This document shows, one piece after another, positions 58,028 to 64,000 of a stretch of DNA of 64,000 nucleotides. Position numbers and translations under genes: made by a program. This DNA comes from Candidatus Peribacteria bacterium RIFCSPHIGHO2_01_FULL_51_35 (GTDB taxonomy: Bacteria; Patescibacteriota; Gracilibacteria; Peribacterales; Peribacteraceae), in the NCBI GenBank assembly GCA_001787535.1, contig MFXP01000009.1, forward strand, positions 29,903 to 93,902, read 5' to 3'. Numbering within the stretch: position 1 is the stretch's first letter; the number at the start of each line of letters is the position of its first letter. The notes beneath the pieces are model-generated. The model searched no databases. It worked only from the letters and a program-made list of their open reading frames with translations, and was not told the DNA's origin.

Positions 58028-58364
58028 CTGCCGGGGGGAACCCTAGCCCCATTTGCCCCTCCGGGACAACCTCTTTTTTCGATTTCATCAGTTCCCGAAG
58101 CATGGTATCCGTCTCCCGTTGGCGGATGGTCTGAGACGGACGAATGAGCACGTACAGAAAAAATCCAAAGAACGGCAGCACGGCGGTGATCAAAATGGCA
58201 AACGCTTGGAAAAAGAAAGAATGGCTGCGAAGGATGACATCACGTGTGGCGAAGAGAATGAGGAACATGTCGAGAATACCCAACGCGAGCACCGCAAGTT
58301 GCGCCGTGCGAAATACGGGATCCGAAGAAAGAATGAAAAAAGCGGAAGGTATGGAGAACGACAT
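58002..58364 (-). CDS. Membrane protein, unknown (120 aa)
   Basis: Three hydrophobic helices (about 5-20, 22-45 and 50-75), a PSQTIRQRETDTMLRELMKS helix and a short Pro/Asp-rich end. The arrangement resembles small N-terminal modules of phospholipase-D-like membrane proteins, but this is only a weak impression. It lies 2 nt after the lgt-like stop codon and overlaps the next gene, so the three are translationally linked. Confidence 0.55.
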   Translation of the reverse strand: MSFSIPSAFFILSSDPVFRTAQLAVLALGILDMFLILFATRDVILRSHSFFFQAFAILITAVLPFFGFFLYVLIRPSQTIRQRETDTMLRELMKSKKEVVPEGQMGLGFPPADASNDVSS

Positions 58365-58366
58365 GA

Positions 58367-59290
58367 TTAAAGATGGGGATAACGCCGACGATGCACTACC
58401 ACGTAGACGATGGTTGCAAGCAGCGCGAGAATGGAGAGGAATTGACTGAACCGGAGTTCAAACGTGGCAAAGTGAAGCCACGGACGGATGAAGAGGTAAC
58501 CGCCGTAAAAGAGACCGAGAAGCGCTTCGCAGAGTATGAGCATGCGATTGCTGAGTTTGAGTTCAATGACGGCAAAGATGCCGAGACTGATGAAGAGCAT
58601 GAGGAGGATGACAAAGTCGATCTTCATGGCGAACACAGGAATGCCAAAGTCTCCGCGGAAGTTTTCCAGGAAGAACGTTCCCACCGTTGCAAGGAAAATT
58701 CCGAACAGCGTCTCCGCCCCCACGCGCCTTGCGCGCTTGCGAATGACGAGGAGCAGGAACGTGAGGAGAAAGTAGAAGATGGCATAATACAGCTGCACGG
58801 GGTGGATGGGCACTGCGTAGCGCACGTTCATGGCGTCGTACGTCACACCCAGGAAGGAATCCGTCGGCTCGCCGTAATGGGAGCCGGATGCAAATGATCC
58901 CAGCCAATAGAAAACGAGTCCCAGGCAGGCGGCAGGCAAGAGTGCATCCAGCCACTGCAGAAATGTGGATCGTTGATTCTTCGTGGAAAAGTACAACAGA
59001 AATCCGATGCCAATGACGCCGCCCAAATAACTGAATCCTCCATCCCACAGAATGAAGATGCGCAAGATATCTTTCATGTACACGCGATACTCGGAAACGA
59101 CGGCAATGATCCTTCCTCCCAGCACGAAAGCAGCTGCATAGTGCAGCGCATGCTCACGGAAATGCTGGAGCGAAAGATTGGCACTCTGCGCCAATCGGAA
59201 GAAAAACTCCGCCGAGAGCCAAATGCCAATGAGCAGGAACACCAGCCGCGTCCAAATAATGAACGGTCCGATCTGGAAGGCTTCGAACAT
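58367..59290 (-). CDS. Lgt-like protein with altered active site
   Basis: A 307-residue protein with about seven membrane helices and the fold pattern of prolipoprotein diacylglyceryl transferase: AAAFVLGGRIIAVV, LWDGGFSYLGGVIG, LGSFASGSHYGEPT, IHPVQLYYAIFYF and FLENFRGDFG. However, the essential His of the HGG motif is Leu89, and in the next motif the Arg is Trp129, the Asn Ser132 and the Glu Ser137. The late Glu-x-x-Arg is kept. Lipoproteins are encoded in this window, so an Lgt is needed; either this is a divergent active form or a true Lgt lies elsewhere. Its promoter is an extended -10 ending 6 nt before the ATG. Confidence 0.8.
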   Translation of the reverse strand: MFEAFQIGPFIIWTRLVFLLIGIWLSAEFFFRLAQSANLSLQHFREHALHYAAAFVLGGRIIAVVSEYRVYMKDILRIFILWDGGFSYLGGVIGIGFLLYFSTKNQRSTFLQWLDALLPAACLGLVFYWLGSFASGSHYGEPTDSFLGVTYDAMNVRYAVPIHPVQLYYAIFYFLLTFLLLVIRKRARRVGAETLFGIFLATVGTFFLENFRGDFGIPVFAMKIDFVILLMLFISLGIFAVIELKLSNRMLILCEALLGLFYGGYLFIRPWLHFATFELRFSQFLSILALLATIVYVVVHRRRYPHL

Positions 59291-59296
59291 GGGGGA

Positions 59297-59305
59297 AGGA
59301 TAGCA
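59297..59305 (-). promoter_or_regulatory. Extended -10 promoter of the lgt-like operon
   Basis: Minus strand TGCTATCCT, ending 6 nt before the ATG at 59290: predicted leaderless. Confidence 0.5.
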
Positions 59306-59343
59306 GGATTTTTATCGGTTTGCCCTCTTCTTTCCGTTCGTCC

Positions 59344-59372
59344 GTAGAGACGCGCGATTCGCGCGTCTCTAC
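59344..59372. repeat. GTAGAGACGC-type palindromic repeat, copy 4
   Basis: A 13-bp perfect stem GTAGAGACGCGCG around an ATT loop. Same family as the three copies at 27.15-27.32 kb. Nothing else is seen in the 139-bp gap between the thrS end and the lgt-like start apart from the latter's promoter. Confidence 0.85.
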
Positions 59373-59429
59373 AAGCGGATCAATGGCAATTTCTTCCATC
59401 CTAAGAATTAGGGAGAGGTGATCGAAAAA

Positions 59430-61241
59430 TTATCCAATCGATGCTTCCAGCTTGCGTTCAGCAATATCCTGCACTGTCGTCTTCACAAATTCGTCTTTCG
59501 AAACCGTCACTTGTTTCTTCGTCTTCACATTGCGGACAGTCACGCTCTTCGCTTCCACCTCTTTGTCACCAACGACGATGAGGTACGGAATCTTCTGTTG
59601 TTCTCCTTGGCGGATGCGTTTGCCGAGTGATTCTTCGTGTCCATAGAACACCGTGCGAACATGATGTTCTTTTAATTCTTTTGCGATCTGCAAAGCGTAG
59701 TCTTCGTGCGTGCCTGCAACCGGAACCAATGCCACCTGGATGGGAGCGAGCCACAGCGGGAATAATCCTGCGAAGTGTTCGATCAAAAAGCCGATAAAGC
59801 GCTCGTGCGTGCCCAGCGGCGCGCGGTGGATGCAGAGCGGCACATGTGCTTTGCCGTCTTCGCCAATATACGAGAGCCCCACCTTTCCGGGCACATCGAA
59901 GTCCACTTGGTTTGTCGCCAGCGTGAATTCACGCCCGATGGCGCTCCAGACTTCGACATCGATCTTCGGTCCGTAGAAGGCTGCTTCGTTCGGCACTTCG
60001 ATGAAGTCGATGCTCGACTTCTTCATCACTTTCCGCACCATGTCTTCGGTCTTCTTCCACAGCGCCGGAGCATCCACGTATTTCTTGCCCAGGCCTTTGG
60101 GATCGTGCAATGACAATCGCATGACATATTTCTTGATGTCGAAGAGCTTAAAATATTCCATGTACAGGTTGCAGACAGCAAGGAATTCTTCCTCAAACTG
60201 GTCTTCGCGCAGATAAATGTGCGCATCGTTCATCGTAAGCGAACGCACGCGCATCAGCCCAAAAAGCGCGCCGCTTCCTTCATAGCGGTAGCAATGCCCG
60301 TATTCCGCAAGGCGAAGCGGCATATCGCGGTAGCTGCGCGGCTGGGATGCGAAGATTTGGTGGTGGTGCGGACAGTTCATCGGCTTCAAGTAATACTCTT
60401 CTTCTCCGTCCAATTTCATGGGCGGAAACATCGTTTCTTTGTAGTGCGCCAAGTGTCCCGTCTGCTCGTAGAGTTTTCCTTTCGCGATGTGCGGCGTGCG
60501 CACGCGCAGGTAGCCGCCCTGTTCCTCTTTTTCTTTGGCAAGTTCTTCGATGGCATCGGCAATGACCGTTCCCTTGGGTGTCCAGAGCGGCAGTCCGGGA
60601 CCCACCATGTCGCTGAACGTGAAGAGATCCAATTCTTTGCCAAGCTTGCGATGGTCGCGTCTCTTTGCCTCTTCCATCATCTGCAGATAGGCATCCAGTT
60701 CCGCTTTCGTTGCGAACGCCGCGATGTAAATGCGCGTCATCTGTTCGCGTTTTTCATCTCCTCTCCAGTATGCACCGGCAAGTGTCATGATCTTGAAGCA
60801 ATCCGGAGCGATCTCCTTCGTATTTTCGACATGGCCGCCACGACAGAGATCCACGAATGTTTCTTCGCCCTTCGGCCCGATATTCGCGTAGTTCGTCACG
60901 GTCTTCGCCCCTTCGTTCTTTTCCAAGTCTTCGATCATCTCGACTTTGAACGGCTGCTTGCGCTCTTTCCAGTATTTCTTCGCCTCGGCCGTCGAAAGTT
61001 CATCGCGACGAAACGTCTGTCCTTGATGGATGATCTTCTTCATCTCCTTTTCAATCTTCGGAAAATCATCCTCGGAAATGGGAGTGCTGAACAAAAAATC
61101 ATGGTAACACCCGTTCTCAATGGGCGGACCGATGCTGTACTTGGTGTCCGGCCAGAGCTTGAGGACTGCTTGCTCCAGAATGTGCGCCAGCGAGTGGCGC
61201 ATGTTGTGCAAGGCATCCGGTTGATCCTTTTTTGCTGACAT
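59430..61241 (-). CDS. thrS: Threonyl-tRNA synthetase without TGS domain
   Basis: A 603-residue class II synthetase. It begins directly with the editing domain (MRHSLAHILEQAVLKLWPDT; zinc-like HxxxH and CRGGH), followed by the catalytic core (motif 2 region YRYEGSGALFGLMRVRSLTM, zinc ligands in KPMNCPHHH and the later IHRAPLGTHERFIGFLIEHF) and the anticodon-binding domain (VALVPVAGTHEDYALQIAKE). The usual N-terminal TGS domain of about 60 residues is missing. A GATAGT box ends 8 nt before the ATG. Confidence 0.96.
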   Translation of the reverse strand: MSAKKDQPDALHNMRHSLAHILEQAVLKLWPDTKYSIGPPIENGCYHDFLFSTPISEDDFPKIEKEMKKIIHQGQTFRRDELSTAEAKKYWKERKQPFKVEMIEDLEKNEGAKTVTNYANIGPKGEETFVDLCRGGHVENTKEIAPDCFKIMTLAGAYWRGDEKREQMTRIYIAAFATKAELDAYLQMMEEAKRRDHRKLGKELDLFTFSDMVGPGLPLWTPKGTVIADAIEELAKEKEEQGGYLRVRTPHIAKGKLYEQTGHLAHYKETMFPPMKLDGEEEYYLKPMNCPHHHQIFASQPRSYRDMPLRLAEYGHCYRYEGSGALFGLMRVRSLTMNDAHIYLREDQFEEEFLAVCNLYMEYFKLFDIKKYVMRLSLHDPKGLGKKYVDAPALWKKTEDMVRKVMKKSSIDFIEVPNEAAFYGPKIDVEVWSAIGREFTLATNQVDFDVPGKVGLSYIGEDGKAHVPLCIHRAPLGTHERFIGFLIEHFAGLFPLWLAPIQVALVPVAGTHEDYALQIAKELKEHHVRTVFYGHEESLGKRIRQGEQQKIPYLIVVGDKEVEAKSVTVRNVKTKKQVTVSKDEFVKTTVQDIAERKLEASIG

Positions 61242-61249
61242 GCGGAAAG

Positions 61250-61255
61250 ACTATC
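61250..61255 (-). promoter_or_regulatory. Possible -10 box of thrS
   Basis: Minus strand GATAGT preceded by T, 8 nt before the ATG at 61241; the -35 region would lie inside the upstream gene. Confidence 0.35.
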
Positions 61256-61715
61256 AGGAAATCTCTTCACCCCCAAACTCTCTCGTAGGGAGCCCGATCA
61301 ATCTTCTTGCCGTTGAAGGAAGATTTGCCGTCAGTCCGCAAACGACTGTTTCCGCTTGCTTTGCCTTCTTCTCTCGAACATCCGGCAAGCCGTGATCGCC
61401 CGTTTCTTCGATTTTTTGATACACGAGCATCGCAATGTCGGTCGCAAGAGAATCGAAGAATAACAAATGATCGTCGGGCGGAACCATGCGGTGCAACTTG
61501 GAATCTCCTTCGTACTGTTCCTTCTTGGCTTCTCGTGCCGCAGTACGAATAATTCCCCGCAGTTTGCTACTGCGAATTCCTTGCAAGCGCAACTCTTGCA
61601 CACGCACCAAAACTTTGTCCAAATTCAAAGGGGTTCCTGATCCTTCCGCCCTGAAACACGCAAGCATTTCTGTCTCAAGCGGACGGTCAAATGCGGCGTC
61701 TACCTTCAAAATCAT
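61254..61715 (-). CDS. Hypothetical protein (153 aa)
   Basis: A soluble protein with helix-rich, basic composition (ELRLQGIRSSKLRGIIRTAA, then SLATDIAMLVYQKIEETGDH). No domain is recognised. It lies 12 nt upstream of thrS in the same direction, so it may be co-transcribed, and it has a TTGACA-containing promoter just upstream. Confidence 0.55.
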   Translation of the reverse strand: MILKVDAAFDRPLETEMLACFRAEGSGTPLNLDKVLVRVQELRLQGIRSSKLRGIIRTAAREAKKEQYEGDSKLHRMVPPDDHLLFFDSLATDIAMLVYQKIEETGDHGLPDVREKKAKQAETVVCGLTANLPSTARRLIGLPTREFGGEEIS

Positions 61716-61721
61716 GGAAGA

Positions 61722-61749
61722 AACGTATTCTCTTTATAATGCATGTCAA
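61722..61749 (-). promoter_or_regulatory. Promoter of the gene at 61715
   Basis: Minus strand: TTGACA, 16 bp, TACGTT. The -10 box ends 6 nt before the ATG. Confidence 0.45.
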
Positions 61750-61783
61750 GAAAAAGAATGAGCAGCGCTTAAAAACCTTCCAC

Positions 61784-61948
61784 TCATTCCATTTTCAATG
61801 TTTCGAGCGGCATCGAGGTCTCTCTTCTCTGCTCAACTTCATCGATTATCTCTTTCAAACGCGCTTCAACAGCCGCTCGCTCCGCTTCGGAATGTCCCGT
61901 GGGTGCCACCTGGAAACTGTGACGCGTTTCAATGGGATGTCCACTCAT
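61784..61948 (-). CDS. Small hypothetical protein (54 aa)
   Basis: A short ORF: MSGHPIETRHSFQVAPTGHS followed by an acidic/basic helix (EAERAAVEARLKEIIDEVEQ) and a short tail. The composition is like a real small protein, and a promoter (TTGAAA, 17 bp, TATTCC at 61973-62001) precedes it. It fills the space between the 61715 gene and dnaA. No family is recognised. Confidence 0.5.
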   Translation of the reverse strand: MSGHPIETRHSFQVAPTGHSEAERAAVEARLKEIIDEVEQRRETSMPLETLKME

Positions 61949-61972
61949 AGAAAACGGGGGAAGGATGACCTA

Positions 61973-62001
61973 GGAATACACTCTCTGCATGGAATTTTCA
62001 A
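61973..62001 (-). promoter_or_regulatory. Promoter of the 54-aa ORF
   Basis: Minus strand: TTGAAA, 17 bp, TATTCC, ending 24 nt before the ATG at 61948. Confidence 0.45.
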
Positions 62002-62016
62002 TCAAAATACTTTTCT

Positions 62017-63477
62017 CTACGCCATCTTCAATTCCTGCTCAATCGCCCGCATTTCACGCAGCAGCAACGCATCATTCTGCAAATTTGTATCGATTTTTTT
62101 GCAGGCGTTCATCACGGTTGTGTGGTCGCGATTACTGAAGAGTTCACCCAGACGCACGTAACTGAGTCGCAGATGTTTCTTGCCGAGATACATGACGATC
62201 TGCCGTGGGATGAGGATTTCACGCACGCGCGAAGCACCGATCATGTCCTGCACCGAGACCGAGTAGTAGCGGCTCACTGCTTCCAAGACTTCCTGAAAGG
62301 TGGGCTGACGCTTGGCGTCCATTGCGAACCCGATCACTTCTTCCTCTTCGTGCGGATCTTTATTCAATTTTCGCATGATGTCCGCGATGCTTTTGACAGT
62401 CGGCATGCGCTGTTCGAGTTCAAATTGCGCCACGGCCTGCATGAGTGTTCCTTCCAGTTCGCGGACGTTCTTCGTCACGTGCTCGGCGATGAATTGGAGG
62501 ACATTCTTGTCCATGAAGATCTCGTATTCCTGCGCTTTCTCCGTGAGGATGGCAAGACGCGTTTCGTAATCCGGGGAACTGACATCCGCGATCATGCCGC
62601 GCTCAAAACGGGAGATCAGACGGTCTTCCAGCTGAAGCTCCTTCGGCGGCCGATCGGCGGAGATGATGATCTGCTTGCGCTCTTCGTAGAGCGCATTGAA
62701 CGTGTGGAAGAACTCTTCCTGCGTGCGTTCTTTGTTCGCCAGGAACTGCACATCGTCGATGATGAGCACGTCCACGCGACGGTAGCGGTTGCGGAGTTGA
62801 TCCATCTTCTGGTGGAGCATCGCCTCGATGACTTGGTTCGTGAAATCTTCCGTCGTCGTGTAGACCACCGTGGCTTTCGGCGATTGCTTGAGGATGGCGT
62901 TGCCCGTCGCTTGGAGCAGGTGAGTTTTGCCAAGTCCCACGCCGCCGTAGAGGAACAAGGGATTGTATTTGCCACCCGGTTGCATGGCGACGGCGCTGCA
63001 GGCCGCGTGCGCCAGGCGATTGTTCGAACCCACCACAAAATTTTCCAGCATGTAGCGGGGCGTGAGAATTTTGCTGATGAGTCCTTCCGCCAGTTTCACT
63101 TCCTGCTTGCCCGGGAGTTTGCGGCGTCGCTGCTCGGGGAAACATTCCAAAAGGTCGAATGTGCGATCGGGGTTGTCCTTGAGACCGACATCCACTTTGT
63201 AGATGATGTGACGAACGCGCTCATCCACGGCGCGCGCGCTTTCCACCGTCATCGTGCGGTAGTGCTCCATGTGCCAGTTCAAGTACATGGGCAGCGGCAA
63301 GCCAATGACGAGCGTCCCTTCCTCCAAGCCCAGCGCCATCGTGTCCTTGAACCACGTGATGAACTGACTGCGCTGGAGTTTGGGTTCGATATTCTTGAGA
63401 ATGTCGAGCCAGAGACTCTTGAGCCCGGGAGTCGCGGTGGCGGGAGCCGGCGGAGCAGCGAGGACGGACGTCGTCAC
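62017..63477 (-). CDS. dnaA: Chromosomal replication initiator DnaA
   Basis: A 486-residue AAA+ protein: N-terminal interaction domain (about 18-105), short linker, AAA+ domain with Walker A YGGVGLGKTHLLQA and Walker B VLIIDDVQFLANKE, sensor regions, and the C-terminal DNA-binding domain with RHIxxYL-like IPRQIVMYLGKKHLRLSYVR and LGELFSNRDHTTVMNACKKI (the conserved DHTTV). It opens the origin. It starts with GTG. No cluster of TTATCCACA-type boxes is visible in the short gaps on either side, so oriC is probably elsewhere. dnaN is not adjacent within the window. Confidence 0.97.
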   Translation of the reverse strand: MTTSVLAAPPAPATATPGLKSLWLDILKNIEPKLQRSQFITWFKDTMALGLEEGTLVIGLPLPMYLNWHMEHYRTMTVESARAVDERVRHIIYKVDVGLKDNPDRTFDLLECFPEQRRRKLPGKQEVKLAEGLISKILTPRYMLENFVVGSNNRLAHAACSAVAMQPGGKYNPLFLYGGVGLGKTHLLQATGNAILKQSPKATVVYTTTEDFTNQVIEAMLHQKMDQLRNRYRRVDVLIIDDVQFLANKERTQEEFFHTFNALYEERKQIIISADRPPKELQLEDRLISRFERGMIADVSSPDYETRLAILTEKAQEYEIFMDKNVLQFIAEHVTKNVRELEGTLMQAVAQFELEQRMPTVKSIADIMRKLNKDPHEEEEVIGFAMDAKRQPTFQEVLEAVSRYYSVSVQDMIGASRVREILIPRQIVMYLGKKHLRLSYVRLGELFSNRDHTTVMNACKKIDTNLQNDALLLREMRAIEQELKMA

Positions 63478-63489
63478 AGAAAAATGGGG

Positions 63490-64000
63490 TTACAGGAAGA
63501 GACGCAAAATATCGTGGTACGTGATGAGCAGAATCAGGAGCAGGAGAAATGTGAACCCGACAGCATTCGTGGTGAGTTCAAAACGTCTGTTCGCCGGTCT
63601 TCGTAGGACGACTTCCACCAGTACGAACAAAAGACGGCCGCCGTCCAAGGCAGGCAACGGTAAGATATTCAAGATAGCAAGGCTCAAGCTGAGAAGCGCA
63701 ACCAGACGCAGGTACGTCATGAACCCCACTTGCACCGATTCATGCGTGAGTTGTGCGATGCCGACGATGCCCGTGATGCCCTCGGGGACGGTGCCCGTGG
63801 TCGCAAGAGACTTGAACAGTGTGATCATGCCGATGACGGTCTGCACAGTCATGACTTTGGCTTCACGGAGCGAAAGGATAAGCGCATCCACCGGTGAGCG
63901 ATCGGGGGAAGAGACATTGCGCGGGAAAGGTTGGAGCGAGATGCCGCTCTTGCCGTCTATCAGCGAAATGGTGAATGTCTTCTCTTCTTGGAAATCTTCT
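63490..64000 (-). CDS. RseP-like site-2 protease, C-terminal part (cut by window edge)
   Basis: An open frame from the window edge to 63490, at least 169 residues. The part seen includes a PDZ-to-membrane transition (SPVDALILSLREAKVMTVQT), GITGIVGIAQLTHESVQVGF and the signature LSLAILNILPLPALDGGRLL with the LDG Asp that binds zinc in M50 intramembrane proteases, plus a final membrane helix. The HExxH part would lie beyond the edge. The apparent internal start at 63891 is only a GTG within the frame. It ends 12 nt before dnaA. Confidence 0.88.
   Translation of the reverse strand, partial: EDFQEEKTFTISLIDGKSGISLQPFPRNVSSPDRSPVDALILSLREAKVMTVQTVIGMITLFKSLATTGTVPEGITGIVGIAQLTHESVQVGFMTYLRLVALLSLSLAILNILPLPALDGGRLLFVLVEVVLRRPANRRFELTTNAVGFTFLLLLILLITYHDILRLFL

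Noticed and set aside
61949..63489. oriC next to dnaA
   Set aside because: The gaps on both sides of dnaA are 12-70 nt and show no cluster of TTATCCACA-like boxes or AT-rich unwinding element.
62122..63606. A 494-codon plus-strand open frame opposite dnaA
   Set aside because: It lies antisense to a fully motif-bearing DnaA and encodes a His/Arg-rich sequence with no domain; it arises from codon bias of the GC-moderate coding strand.

Overview
The window reads as a compact, roughly half-GC chromosome segment from a Candidate Phyla Radiation (Patescibacteria) bacterium. A member of the Peribacteria/Peregrinibacteria is my best guess. The evidence is densely packed genes, many short orphan proteins, serine-rich secreted proteins and lipoproteins, few complete pathways, and housekeeping genes scattered without the usual operon partners (rplU and rpmA lie about 22 kb apart, and secE-nusG is not followed by rplKAJL). 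The taxonomic call is inference; no rRNA is present.

Layout. 1-7.9 kb: envelope proteins (two lipoproteins, a VanW-domain protein, a DsbA-like oxidoreductase) interrupted by a 1.75-kb IS1595-type transposon with cargo genes. 8-16.6 kb: recG, a cell-wall-anchored SLH-thioredoxin fusion, a Cys/His-rich lipoprotein with a cupredoxin, miaA and clpP. 16.7-19.5 kb: tgt, rplU, tRNA-Gln and an AT-rich stretch with a cupin-like gene. 19.8-26.7 kb: one giant gene for a 2276-residue adhesin-like surface protein. 26.7-32.6 kb: pth, a PH-domain operon, lepB, secE-nusG, acylphosphatase and murJ. 32.8-40.7 kb: purL, two paralogous surface proteins with different wall anchors, murC, an FtsB-like gene, rpmA and initiator tRNA. 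40.8-46 kb: ThpR-like, lepA, csaB-like, rplS and a winged-helix protein. 46.3-55.4 kb: a VirB6-like membrane operon, infB, a DHH phosphoesterase, tRNA-Pro and eno. 55.4-64 kb: a sortase-type membrane protein, corA, an lgt-like gene, thrS, dnaA and a truncated rseP-like gene.

How the genes fit together. Much of the window builds and decorates a Gram-positive-style or S-layer envelope: MurC and MurJ (precursor synthesis and flipping), FtsB-like (division), SecE, LepB and Lgt-like (export and processing), CsaB-like (pyruvylation of the wall polymer that SLH domains bind), two SLH proteins, and three proteins with LPxTG-like tails. No sortase lies in the window.

The most unusual signals are these. 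(1) At least ten intergenic spacers hold a long imperfect inverted repeat whose arms are built from short, slightly varied direct repeats. Each locus has its own sequence but the architecture is the same; the transposon landed inside one of them, and single-arm or palindromic insertions of similar texture interrupt recG, tgt and miaA in frame. (2) Many genes have a good sigma70-type -10 box only 6-9 nt before the start codon and no Shine-Dalgarno, which predicts widespread leaderless transcription. (3) The tRNA-guanine transglycosylase has lost all four zinc ligands, and the Lgt homologue has lost several essential residues.
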